A stretch of DNA of 64,000 nt, taken from assembly GCF_040954835.1 (NCBI RefSeq), contig NC_090716.1, positions 1,785,605-1,849,604 of the forward strand, in the 5' to 3' direction. The notes under the pieces were generated by a model. It was not told where the DNA came from and searched no databases. It saw nothing but the letters and a program-made list of their open reading frames with translations. Each line of letters opens with the position of its first letter. Within the stretch, counting starts at the first letter, position 1. Source of the stretch: Lepisosteus oculatus. Its lineage: Eukaryota > Chordata > Actinopteri > Semionotiformes > Lepisosteidae. Positions 37,053 to 47,900 of this stretch are shown piece after piece. The position numbers were made by a program, and so were the translations under genes.

Positions 37053-38375
37053 CTCTGCGGCCTGGGGCAGCGTGGGCACTCTCGCGCTGGCAGCAGCGGA
37101 GCCTGGCTGAAGCCCTCTCTCGCCAGGGCCCAGCGGGCACAGATCCCACACCAGTCAGAGCACGAGCACGGCTGGCGCTCTTAAACCCCCGGTCACGATG
37201 TGTGGAAAAACCGGCAGGAATTTCCAGGCTGAGAGGTTGAGATTTAGTGGAGTGAAACCACGTGATAGTCGTTTGAACAAAGTAGTTTTCCTTCCTCCAT
37301 TGCTCCCAGAATGACTGAGCTGCCTCAGAGGTGACTTGGCCTCCATGCACAGCGATAAGCAGCCTCTAACCTAGTTCTGTTCACGCAGAAGCACCTGAGA
37401 GCACAGTCGGTGCACAGGAGCAAGACCGTGATTTTTGGTAGTGGGATTCACTGGAAGCAGGCAGGCCCAGTTCTGTTCCGCTCTCTGGTTCTGTGCACTC
37501 ACAGCCAGGCGAGCCTGAGTGTTCAGTCCGTCTGGGTGTTTCAGGTGCTTCTGTTGAAGGGGCAGTGGCTGCAGAAAAGAGAAAAGCTTTGGGGCGAGGC
37601 GTTCAGCACTGGAAGCTGGTGCAGCGCAGCCAGCACGGGTGTGATCTGGCCCACTTCCTCACCGGGCCGGAACCACGTGGCTGTCAGCTTGGTGCCCAGG
37701 ACTTTGAACGATCCCGGGTGGTCTAATTGTCTCTCTGCCCGCAACGACTTACTATTAGGAGTTAGGCTTATTTTCATTTATAGCAGATGAACAAATTAGT
37801 GTTGTTATATATGCAAATATATGCAGATGATTTTTTAAAGTATGGAATGCTGCAATAACTATATGTAATTTTTTAACTGCCATTAGTACCGCAGGACCAG
37901 ATTGACCACTGGAGTATTAATTATTGTTTAGTATTAATTAGGAGGAGCTCAGTTCGTTCTGCTGAGAAATTCCAGAAAGGCGTTAGAGAGCAAAGCCCTC
38001 ACTCTGAGCAGGTGCTGGAGCTGTCGTCTGGCCTAGCGAATGACAATCTCCGACCGACCAGGATCGGTGAGGACCGCAGGCAGCAAAACCGCGCAAAACC
38101 TCCTCCGGCCAGGCCAGCCAGCTCGTCCCTCTTCATCAGACCACGGGCGGCACTGCCCTTGGGGGACGGATCTGCTGGGAGGGCTTGATCGAAGCTTTGT
38201 CTCCCACAACCTGCTGGCGGCAGCTGGGTGGAATCCGATCCCGATTTCCCTACAGCTCCCGGCAGGGCCAGGTGTCCCTCGGGACAGATCCCCGGAGGCC
38301 TGCGGTGACCGTCCCGCGCGTGTCCTGTGTCCCTGTTTTGAGTCCGCTGTTAATAAATCAACACTGTGAAGCGAG
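37053..38375 (+). other. hps5: hps5 3' UTR
   Basis: This runs from the stop codon to just beyond AATAAA at 38352-38357, the first canonical signal downstream. It contains no repeat array and no other recognised element. The UTR length (about 1.3 kb) is inferred from the signal only. Confidence 0.55.
38352..38357 (+). terminator. hps5: Poly(A) signal AATAAA, hps5
   Basis: AATAAA in the context GCTGTTAATAAATCAACAC, followed by a weak GT-rich region. It is the only canonical + strand signal between the hps5 stop and the SINE at 38585. Confidence 0.55.
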
Positions 38376-38584
38376 CGCTGCCTGGTTTTCCTTCGCCGTC
38401 TTGTTTCGGAGAGCAGGGAGCCGGGGCGCTCCGCGCGCTTGGAGAGGAGCTCCCTGTGGGTCTTCCTCCCTCTCTCCCTGCCCCCTCCTGCGCTTTCCTT
38501 TCCCCTCCTGCCCTCCAGCCTGGGCCCTAGTGGCTGGATAAAAATTCATTGTGTGTGAGCTGTATGTAAAACCCCTTAATAATA

Positions 38585-38960
38585 ATAAAATAATAATAAT
38601 AACTCCTTACACTTATACAGCGCTTTTCTGGACACTCCACTCAGAGTTCATACAGGTCATGGGGATCCCCTCCACCCCCCCCCCCAGTGTGCAGCCCCCC
38701 CTGGATGATGCTCCAGTCCTCTCACACACACCAGCTCTCAGTGGGGAGGAGAGCAGAGTGATGAAGCCAGTTCAGAGATGGGGGTTATTAGGAGGCCATG
38801 ATTGGTAAGGGCCAATGGGAAATTTGGCCAGGACACCGGGGTTACACCCCTACTCATCTCGAGAGACACCCTCGATTATTAATGACCACAGAGAGTCAGG
38901 ACCTCGGTTTTATGTCTCATCCGAAGGACCTTTTTACAGTATAGTGCCCACTTACTGACC
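38585..38960 (-). mobile_element. 5S rRNA-derived SINE, copy 3 (head lost), hps5-saa intergenic
   Basis: The tail (an AATAAT repeat, then the complement of GTATAAGTGTAAGGAGTTAT) and body match the other copies in reverse orientation. The 5S-like head is missing beyond about 38950, so this copy is 5' truncated. Confidence 0.75.
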
Positions 38961-39037
38961 CTGGAGCAGTTCACACAGACTAAATACACACAGAAAGCCC
39001 AAGAGAAAAGAACAAAGAAGCTGGAGCACGCATCTAA

Positions 39038-39043
39038 TTTATT
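39038..39043 (-). terminator. saa: Poly(A) signal AATAAA, saa
   Basis: The minus strand reads AATAAA about 130 bases downstream of the saa stop codon, giving a short 3' UTR as usual for serum amyloid A genes. Confidence 0.7.
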
Positions 39044-39171
39044 TGCGGTGGGGTTGTTTTGGAGAGAGTGTTGATGAGATCACAGCATCTTCCAGAGGCA
39101 GGTTTCTAGCCAGCAGAGCAGCAGGGCTTCGGCAGCCCACCGTGATCGCTGGCCGGCGTGCTGAAAGGGGC

Positions 39172-40634
39172 TCAGTATTTCTCGGGGAGATCCTTGGGTC
39201 TGTATTTACTGAGGTCCCCCCCGTCGCGCCCCCAGCGGTTGGCCTCCTGGTCGGCTTCGGTGTCCTCGTGCCCTCGGCCGCTGGCACTGCCCTGCCACCA
39301 CTCCCTGGCATTGCTGAGGGAGAGACAGGACAGGGGGTGGTGCTGGCCGGCCTGGTCCTCCCGATTCATCAGGGTGTGTGTGTGTGGAGAGGGAGAGGAG
39401 AGGGGTGGAGAGGGAGAGGAGGGATGGAGAGTGAGAGGAGAGGGTGGAGAGTGAGAGGAGGGAGAGGGAGAGGAGGGGTGGAGAGGGAGAGGAGAGGGTG
39501 GAGAGTGAGAGGAGAGGGGTGGAGAGTGAGAGGAGAGGGTGGAGAGGGAGAGGAGAGGGGTGGAGAGTGAGAGGAGAGGGTGGAGAGTGAGAGGAGAGGG
39601 GTGGAGAGGGAGAGGAGGGATGGAGAGTGAGAGGAGAGGGGTGGAGAGTGAGAGGAGAGGGTGGAGAGTGAGAGGAGAGTGAGAGGAGAGGGGTGGAGAG
39701 GGAGAGGAGAGGGTGGAGAGTGAGAGGAGAGGGGTGGAGAGGAGAGGGATGGAGAGTGAGAGGAGAGGGTGGAGAGGGATGGAGAGTGAGAGGAGAGGGT
39801 GGAGAGTGAGAGGAGGGAGAGTGAGAGGAGAGGGTGAGGAGAGGAGAGGGACAGGTGTAGAGAGGAGAGGGGTGGAGAGTGAGGAGTGGAGAGGGGTGGA
39901 GAGTGAGAGGAGAGGGACAGGTGTAGAGAGGAGAGGGGTGGAGAGTGAGGAGAGGAGAGGGACAGGTGTAGAGAGGAGAGGGGTGGAGAGTGAGGAGTGG
40001 AGAGGAGAGGAGAGGGACAGGTGTAGAGTGGAGAGTGAGGAGAGGAGAGGAGAGGGACAGGTGTAGAGAGGAGAGGGGTGGAGAGTGAGGAGAGGAGAGG
40101 AGAGGGACAGGTGTAGAGAGGAGAGGGGTGGAGAGTGAGGAGTGGAGAGGAGAGGAGAGGGACAGGTGTAGAGTGGAGAGGGGTGGAGAGTGAGGAGAGG
40201 AGAGGAGAGGGACAGGTGTAGAGAGGAGAGGGGTGGAGAGTGAGGAGTGGAGAGGAGAGGAGAGGGGTAGAGAGCGGAGGGGCAGGCTGTGTGTCTGGGA
40301 GTTCAGAGAGAGGCGTACCTGATGACCTCAGCTGCCCACTTGCCCCCGGGACCTCGGCTCGCGGCGTCTCTGTTGCCCCGCGCGTGGAAGTACTTGTCCG
40401 AATTCTTCCAGTTGGCCTCTCGCATGTCGTCGTAGGCGGTCCACATGTCCCCCGCCCCTGCGGGAGAGACCGGGACAGCGGGTGTGCTCACGGCGGCCGT
40501 GTGGCGCAGACAGGCCCCCAGCGGCAGGACACGCGGACACACTCACCTCGAGCGGCCTCAACAGGGAACATGTACCACTGGGCCTGGGCGCCCACAGCCC
40601 AGCACAGAACCAGGACCGCCAGACAGACCTTCAT
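39172..40634 (-). CDS. saa: Serum amyloid A, acute-phase apolipoprotein
   Basis: SAA is a secreted, HDL-associated acute-phase protein. Coding exons on the minus strand: 40634-40547, 40457-40319, 39313-39172. Phases 1 and 2 join to 369 nt, 122 residues, the same as human SAA1. Exon 1 encodes a signal peptide ([19 protein letters not shown]). Exon 2 encodes the conserved core ([38 protein letters not shown]). Exon 3 ends DLPEKY, as in mammals. Within the family signature, the Tyr after ARGN is Arg here and the basic residue before RG is Ser. The coding exon 1 is preceded by an acceptor (AG at 40644-40643), so a non-coding first exon lies upstream, as in mammalian SAA genes. Intron 2 carries a purine-rich array. 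It is convergent with hps5. Confidence 0.96.
39380..40270. repeat. Purine-rich minisatellite in saa intron 2
   Basis: On the + strand GAGAGGAGAGGGGTGGAGAG and GAGAGTGAGAGGAGAGGG units repeat for about 900 bases, with a second half built of GGACAGGTGTAGAGAGGAG units. On the saa coding strand the array is pure pyrimidine-rich. It can in principle form triplex (H-DNA) structures because of strand asymmetry. Confidence 0.95.
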
Positions 40635-40924
40635 CGTCGCAGCTGGAGAGGGAGACGGGTCAGGACACGGCCGTGCTGGAGAGGGTACTGATCAAATCTG
40701 TTTAAGGTGCCTATTCTTTCCTCTTGTGTTAGATCCAGCGACAGTTCAGTAATGAACTATTAGCACTGTACCCTAAACCCCAAAGAGTGCAAACCCTAAT
40801 TACGCAGCATTCTCATTTCTGTTGAAGGCTCAGAATGTGGAATGATTTCAACCTCTTCTGCTCTCAGCCTTGCCTGTGTCTTAGTTAAAGATAAGATGAC
40901 TTAATTAGCCATATATAATTTTTT

Positions 40925-41160
40925 GCATTAGGAATTTGTCTCCTCACAGACCCCAGCTTGCTCTCCATGAGACACACAGACAGGGAGAGAAGCTGGGGGT
41001 CAGAGCGCAGGGTCAGCCATTGTACGGCACCCCTGGAGCAGTTGGGGTGAAGGGCCTTGCTCAGGGGCCCAACAGAGTAGGATTCCTCTGCCGGCTGCAG
41101 GATTTGAACCAGCAACCTTCCAGCCACAGGTGCAGATCCTGAGCCACAGAGCCACTGCTC
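40925..41160 (-). mobile_element. tRNA-derived SINE, copy 4, saa intron 1
   Basis: The tail complement TTGCATTAGGAATTTGTCTC is at the left and the B-box complement GGATTTGAACC near 41100. It is in the same orientation as saa transcription and lies in the intron between the non-coding first exon and the coding exon. Confidence 0.85.
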
Positions 41161-41327
41161 TGCTCTGCCTTTTTTTAAAAGCAGAGCAGAATCCCCACGT
41201 CTCAACGCCACAAGAATGCCTGTATCCCGGCGGATCGGACAGGCTTGGAGAGGACGAGTGAGGGAGAGAGGGATGAGGAGAAAGCGTGATGGAGAAGAGA
41301 GGGATGGGAGAAGTAGTCCATGCTCAC

Positions 41328-41385
41328 CGCTCTCCGGCACACAGTCTCAGTCAGGAGCCTCAGAGTAGCTCAGGGTAGCTCAGCT
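41328..41385 (-). other. saa: Probable non-coding exon 1 of saa
   Basis: A donor GC/GGTGAGC reads on the minus strand with the GT at 41327-41326. The transcription start is inferred to be about 30 bases downstream of the TATA box at 41414-41421. SAA genes in mammals also begin with a short untranslated exon. Confidence 0.55.
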
Positions 41386-41413
41386 GTCTGCTCTCCCTGC
41401 AAGTGCAGGCTCC

Positions 41414-41421
41414 TTTATATA
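41414..41421 (-). promoter_or_regulatory. saa: TATA box of saa
   Basis: The minus strand reads TATATAAA within CTCTATATAAAGGAGCC. It sits about 90 bases upstream of the putative exon 1 donor, the expected geometry for a TATA-driven acute-phase gene. A GGAAATCC at 41546-41553 could be an NF-kB-like site, but this is weak. Confidence 0.65.
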
Positions 41422-41429
41422 GAGCTGCC

Positions 41430-42550
41430 TGCAGAGGTTCCAGTCCAGACCCGCGGGCCGGCCCCGTGCAGCCAAACTGGGGAATCTGACACTTCAGAAA
41501 ATCCAGAATTTCACAAACCCCAGGAGCCGGCTAACTGGAATAGGAAATCCTTATCGTCGTGCCTTCCCAGTGTCCTGCTGCCAGCCAGAGGTGCCTTTTA
41601 CTGAAAATCCTGTGTTTTGCATGAAGAACCAAGGACAGCCTGGCAGGGCAAACAGAGCTGGGCAGTCCAAAGGCAGGAATGGCACAAGCGTGTTTGCGTT
41701 TTGAGTAACGCTTGACCAGGGAGCTGGCCTGCAGCCCACAGCCACGTGCAGCCTGTGTCCAGCCTGCTGCGCTTGAACACTCAGGGTGGGAGCTGGGCCA
41801 GGGGAGGGCGTGTGTGTCTGGCTGGGCTCAGGGTGCTGCAGGGCAGTGGAGAGCCAAGGTATTCCTGTAAGTGTCCCTCTGAGGAATTTCCCAGACGTCG
41901 AGCTGCCTAGCAAGATGTTATTTCATGGGGGGTTTTTAACACAAGAGTGCGGGATTCACTGTACCCATCTCACAGCTGCTTCCTGGGGAAGATCCTGTAG
42001 TTCACCGAGTCTCAGCGGCCACCCTCATCTCCCTAAACAAGCAACACCGAGCCAGCCTGACACAGCAGCAGCAGCAAAGTACAGAGTCCTGAAGAGAGTC
42101 GCAGCCTGGGCAGACACTAGTTCAATGGAGTTTGACTGTGAGAAGTGTGAACTGACGCACTCTGGCAGCAGGAACACACACAATCCGTACGGACACATAC
42201 TGCGTGAGTGCAGAAAGAGCTGCACATGGGAAGGATCTGGGTCTAAATGTCGATTTTACTGTGTGTGGATGAGATTATTGCAAGGTTGTAGTTTGAGTGT
42301 TCAGGGAAGTCCTGGGCTCGGTGGATTGTTTGTATGTCCTCTATGGACAGGTCAAATGAGCTGAATTGTGCAGTCTAGAGCAAACAGGTCTTTGTCCGGG
42401 GAGGTATGGATTATGTCAACAGCAAATCGACACAGCACGTTCAGAAGCAACTCAAGGACTCAGAGCCACAGCTGGAAACTCACGGGGGGGCTCATCTGGG
42501 CCGGAGCTTTGGAAATGGTTTTTACACACAGAGTGGTTGGAGTGGTTTAG
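41430..42550. other. saa upstream / saal1 upstream intergenic DNA, nothing recognised
   Basis: No gene, tandem array or recognisable mobile element was found in this stretch. It would contain the distal saa promoter. Short open frames here have no coding character. Confidence 0.5.
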
Positions 42551-43367
42551 GGTACACTTTTGACTCATTTGTCCGTAGAACGTCCTCCCAAAAGGCTTGG
42601 GGATCGTGCAGGTGCTTCTTGGCCGAGGAGAGACGAGCGTGTATGTTCTTGGTGAGCAGTGGCTCCTCTCCCATGAAGCCCATTCTTGCCCAGTCTCTTT
42701 CTGACTGTGGAGTCACGAACACTGCCCTTAGCTGAGGCAAGAGAAGCCTGCAGTTCTTTGGAGGCTTTTTGAGGATCCTTTGTGACTTCCTGGATGATTT
42801 TACGCCTCGCCCTGGGAGAAATTTTGGCAGGCTGGCCACTCCTGGGAAGACTCACTACTGATCCAGGTGTTCTCCATTTGGAGATGATGGCTCTCACTGT
42901 GTGGTTCGGTGGAGTCCCAGAGCCTTAGAAATGGCTTTGTAACCCTCTCCACACTGAGAGACATCAACAACTTTTTTCTGATCACTTCAGGAATTTCCTT
43001 TAATCGTAGTAGAACGTGCTTGTTGAATCTTTGTGCTGGCACCTTGACTCTGACAGTAAGGGTCAACCTAAGAGAGGTTTATATTGAGCAGGGCTGGCTG
43101 TAATCAAGCCTGGCTGTGTTCAATCAGCTGACTCTAAATTCTTCCTTTAATCGGGTCGATTTAACTAGGGGGCAGTACTTGTTCACACAGTGCCAGATGG
43201 TGCTGGATAACTTTGTTTATTAAATAAATGAAATAAGCAAACAAAAATGTTATTTGTTCACTCAAGTTCCCTTTAATATTAGATTTTGGTTGAAGACCTG
43301 AAAACATTCAGTGTTGCAATAATAGAGGAAATCAGTAAGGGGGCAGATACTTTTTCGTGACACTGTA
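42550..43367 (-). pseudogene. Tc1/mariner-type transposon remnant
   Basis: The minus strand encodes pieces of a Tc1-like transposase. A helix-turn-helix region (around 42840-42980) precedes the linker SLPRSGQPAKISPRARRK and then HLHDPQAFWEDVLRTNESKV. The last motif corresponds to the FWE-VLWTDETKV region of active elements, and the first catalytic Asp is Asn here. Frameshifts separate the pieces. The right terminal sequence (GACACTGTATATATA, with CAGATACTTTTTCGTGACAC) matches the usual Tc1 inverted-repeat end. The rest of the DDE domain and the left inverted repeat are missing, so the copy is dead. Confidence 0.85.
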
Positions 43368-43384
43368 TATATAGCAAATAAAAG

Positions 43385-43470
43385 AGTCATAGTTTCCGCT
43401 GTAGAGCCTTCTCCAGGAGTGCCGGGACGTTGTGTCTCTCCTTTTCCTTTCAGCGTGGAATAAACCTTTT
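43385..43470 (+). repeat. Diverged copy of the 5478-5592 foldback sequence
   Basis: GTAGAGCCTTCTCCAGGAGT and CAGCGTGGAATAAACCTTTT correspond to GTGGAGCCTTCTTCAGG and CAGCATGGAATAAACCTTT in gtf2h1 intron 4. It lies just right of the Tc1 end. Confidence 0.55.
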
Positions 43471-43489
43471 CCCCTTCCTGACGTATTCA

Positions 43490-44330
43490 TGACCTATGAG
43501 TGACGCGTCAAGCCTCGGTCATGTCCCCCTGTGACCGCTAGGCGGGGCTGTGTTGACGAACGGACTGGCCGCTCTCGGGACCCGTAGGCTTGTGAGCATG
43601 CGTACAAAGGCGGTTGAGGAGGTAGATTTGAAAGAACTGCAGGTCTTTGGCGGATTACTTCACATCAACACAAACAAACCTCGTCAGATAAACGTCTCCG
43701 TGGGCAACAGGAAGTTTGCAGGAGACAATATTACACTTCTTCCACTGGGTCGATGTTAATGGGTAAGAATGAGGAGATTTAGACTGTTGTAAAGGCGCAG
43801 ACGCCTTTCAGAAAGGAAAGATGTGAGGTTATTTATTTTCCGGCAGGATGCGTCTTGTTACCCTGGATTGTAGCTGCTTTTCACGGGGGCGTCTTTCCCC
43901 TGCCCCCCGTAGCGGCTGCTGGTCATCAGCAGGGCGGAGCTGGTTTTAAATGATGTGATCTGAGCTGTGTTTTGCGGAGCCGGTCGGCGGCTCGTCAGGG
44001 CAGAGTGATTTCGCACGCCGGGGAGCCTCTGGTTCTGTTGCAGACCCGCCCTCTCTGCAGCTGCCTGTCCCCGAGCCCGGACCGCTTCGGCTCGGACCCG
44101 GGCTCGCAGCTCGGCTTCATGGGCGCGAATGGGGCCGCCGCACAGCGCCCACCTTTTCGTCTGCTGACTCGTGATTTATTTTGGCCTGCGAAGGGCTCAA
44201 CCTTCGGGCTGCGGTTGAAGATGTCCAGTTTAGACCGTGTCTGTGTGGCGAGTTATTCAGCACTGTGAGGGGGGTGGAGACTCCTGTACCGCTCCTCTGT
44301 GCAGCGCAGGGGCACGGCTCCAGTCCAGCA
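43490..44330 (+). promoter_or_regulatory. saal1: Probable saal1 promoter, exon 1 and start of intron 1
   Basis: The stretch 43498-43620 has several CpGs, a TGACGCGTCA palindrome (43501-43510) and a GGCGGGGC box (43542-43549). Together with the inferred ATG exon ending at 43762 this marks a TATA-less promoter. Bases 43960-44260 are also CpG-rich. No transcript start can be defined from sequence. Confidence 0.4.
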
Positions 44331-44938
44331 GGGCTTCTCTGCGTCTCTGAGGCTGAGGAAACCGGCCCTGACGGAGCACAGGCTCGGTCACCACAGCCTG
44401 GCCAGAGAGACTGGACACAGGCAGACCTGGCTGTCCAGAGAGGACAGGCTCAGTGACCACAGCCTGGCCAGAGAGACTGGACACAGGCAGACCTGGCTGT
44501 CCAGAGAGAACAGGCTCAGTGACCACAGCTTGGCCATAGAGACTGGACACAGACGGACAGGCTCAGTGACCACAGCCTGGACATAGAGACTGGACACAGG
44601 CAGACCTGACTGCCCAGAGAGGACAGGCTGTGCTCCCACTGCCAGCGGGGAGAAATAGAGACAGAGGTGCACTTCCTACTGCACTGTGACAGATACTCTG
44701 GGATTAGAGAAACATTCTTCCTGAAATTCAGAAATCTAATCCCAGAGTTCCCACACCTGCTAGAATCGGAACAGCTCCCAATCCTACTGGGAGAGGAAGG
44801 ATTTCAGTTGAACTGGCAGCCCAGTACATGATCTCCCATTACAGCCTGAGAACAGTGAGCCTGTCTCTCAATAATAATAATAAAACAGTGTGTGATCTCC
44901 TGTCCCAGCCTGAGGAACAGACAGTGAGCCTGTCTCTC

Positions 44939-44976
<38 letters not shown>

Positions 44977-47900
44977 AGTGTGTGATCTCCTGTCCCAGCC
45001 TGAGGAACAGTGAGCCTGTCTCTCAATAATAATAATACAGTGTGTGATCTCCTGTCCCAACCTGAGGAACAGACAGTGAGCCCGTCTCTCAATAATAATA
45101 ATACAGTGTGTGATCTCCTGTCCCAGCCTGAGGAACAGTGAGCCTGTCTCTCAATAATAATAATACAGTGTGTGATCTCCTGTCCCAACCTGAGGAACAG
45201 ACAGTGAGCCTGTCTCTCAATAATAATAATACAGTGTGTGATCTCCTGTCACAGCCTGAGGAACAGACAGTGAGTCTGTCTCTCAATAATAATAATACAG
45301 TGTGTGATCTCCTGTCCCAGCCTGAGGAACAGTGAGCCTGTCTCTCAATAATAATAATACAGTGTGTGATCTCCTGTCACAGCCTGAGGAACAGACAGTG
45401 AGTCTGTCTCTCAATAATAATAATACAGTGTGTGATCTCCTGTCCCAGCCTGAGGAACAGACAGTGAGTCTGTCTCTCAATAATAATAATACAGTGTGTG
45501 ATCTCCTGTCCCAGCCTGAGGAACAGACAGTGAGTCTGTCTCTCAATAATAATAATACAGTGTGTGATCTCCTGTCCCAGCCTGAGGAACAGACAGTGAG
45601 TCTGTCTCTCAATAATAATAATACAGTGTGTGATCTCCTGTCCCAGCCTGAGGAACAGTGAGCCTGTCTCTCAATAATAATAATACAGTGTGTGATCTCC
45701 TGTCCCAGCCTGAGGAACAGACAGTGAGCCCGTCTCTCAATAATAATAATACAGTGTGTGATCTCCTGTCCCAGCCTGAGGAACAGACAGTGAGCCTGTC
45801 TCTCAATAATAATAATACAGTGTGTGATCTCCTGTCCCAGCCTGAGGAGCAGTGAGCCTGTCTCTCAATAATGCTCCATATGTTTGTATGTACATGTATT
45901 ATGATGTGTCTGTATTGTAAATGACTGTAGATGTTGTGTTAATTGTATAGGCTTTGGCAGCACTGAAATTAATGGGCCATGCTAATAAAGTCTCTTGAAA
46001 TGAGTTGATGACCAGGTCACTGAGGTCACTGAGACCAGAGCAGGACCCCAGGACTAGAGCAGTGCGGACACCCCCTCCCGCCTGGTCTGACTCTTCCTCT
46101 GTGGCAGAGCGCGGCGGAGACAGCGAGGACGACGGAGGCAGCGCCCCCCCCTGCCCGGACTCGGACCCGGCCCGCAACCCCTCGCCGCCCCCGGGCTACG
46201 ACGCAGAGGAAGAGGAGGAGGAGGAGGAGGAAGGGGGGCCAGAAGGGGACGCCATCGGCAACACTGTCTACAGCAAGCACTGGCTCTTCGGCGCCCTCAC
46301 CAGGCTGGTGCAGGTACTGCAGTCCCTGCTCAGGGCTCGGCGAGTGGAGGGAGGACTGGGCAGCGGTCATTACAGTGGTGACAAATACCGGTCAAGAGCA
46401 GGGATATTGGGGAATTCTCCCTGTTTCTAGTCTGCCTTGAGGGCACTCTTGGGTTTGTAGTCTCTTGCCCACCCTGTGACCCCTGCGGCTGTTTCTGGGG
46501 CACCGGTCGCCAGTCACGGCCCAGTCCAGTCCAGTCCGGGGGTCCCCGCGACCCCACAGCTGTTTCTGCTCCTCGGCTGATGGAGCGGCGAGGAAGCTGA
46601 GGCCGCAGAGCCGCGTGTGTCCAGGAGGGGGGCGCTTGGGTCAGCGTCAGGCAGGCCGAGCTGGACAGAGGCCGCGGTGCCCAGCAGGAGGTCCGGGGCC
46701 ACACGCCGCCGCACGGACGAGGAAGCCGGAGCTGTGAGCGGGGCGCGGTGCAGGGGCGGTCTCCAGGGGCGGAGAGGCAGGCTGGCAGGGGGTACACCCT
46801 GACCCCGGATTGACGCCCCGCTGTCCCTCCCGCCCAGGTGGCCGCGGAGCAGGGGGCCGGAGACCCGGAGGCGCGGGAGGAGCTGGGCGAGGAGGACGAG
46901 GAGCAGCTCTGTAAGGTCTGGGACATGGCCGCGGACCAGGTGAGGGCGGAAGGGCGGGCGCGCGCACCGGCGGATCGCACCGGCTGGCGGCGCCCGGCTC
47001 ACCCCGCGGCTCTGCCCGTGTCTGCACGCAGGACGTGGCCCGCTTCCTCCAGGAGTTCAAGGCCGCGGACATCCTGCTGGGGGCGATCGCGAAGTCCGGG
47101 AGCCCCCGCCTCACGGTGAGTCCCAGGAGTCGCGGCCGGCGGGGCGGAGCCGCAGGTCAGGGTGTCGGGGTTGTCCCTGGGGAGTGGGAGAGCTCGGTCT
47201 TCCTCGGCGGGGGGCGGGGGGGGGTCAGGGTGTACCCCCCCGGGCTGGCCATGCTGCCTGCTGTTTGAGACGCCTCCTCTTGCAGGAGATCTGCGTGGGA
47301 ATCCTGGGAAACATGGCCTGCTTCCCCGACGCCTGCTGCTCCATCAGCGAGAACGAGGACCTGGGGTGAGCCGGGAGGGGGGGGGGGAGAGGGTCAGTCC
47401 TCCTGGGCTCCGAGTTCCTTTCCCAGGCTATCGTAAGCGAAGAGGGCGGCTCCGCATCCCAGAATCCAGGTTATCCCGAGCGACCCACCTCCCCCGGCTC
47501 CAGACTTCGAAAACAAATGTCCATACGGAGGTGGGGAGGTGGGGGTGCCCCACTTTTCTGGGGTGCCCCACTTTTCTGATTACCCCCCCCCAGACTCCTC
47601 TGTGTGTGGGAGAATGGCCGGCCCCCTCCCCCCAGGCCCAGCAGTGTCATGGCCTGCTCACCTGCTGTTCTCCGTGCTGTCCACAGGGTGGTGCTGTTGC
47701 TGCTGCTGTCCGATGGCGACCCCCCGACCCTGCTGGAGACGAGCAGGTGAGGACGGAGCCCGCGGGACCGGGGGGCGATGATGGAGGGGGGTGTTATGAA
47801 AGCCGTTTGTTTTTTTTTGTTTTTTTTACTTCTGTCCGTCGGGTCGAGGCACAGCCCAGTGTTTGCTAGTTCATGTCTCGCTCTGGGGGCTGTGCCTGAC

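Noticed and set aside
41940-42360. Open frame of 192 codons upstream of the Tc1 remnant (41786-42364)
   Set aside because: Composition is not coding-like, no motif is recognised, and there are no splice partners or repeats.
43550-43759. 69-codon frame near the saal1 promoter (MLTNGLAALGT start)
   Set aside because: No similarity recognised. It is in a different frame from the inferred saal1 start and is probably 5' UTR or promoter DNA.
46005-46107. saal1 start at the ATG at 46008 without upstream exon
   Set aside because: The stretch is LINE tail and intron-like sequence ending in a good acceptor (CTCTGTGGCAG). It was kept only as an alternative.
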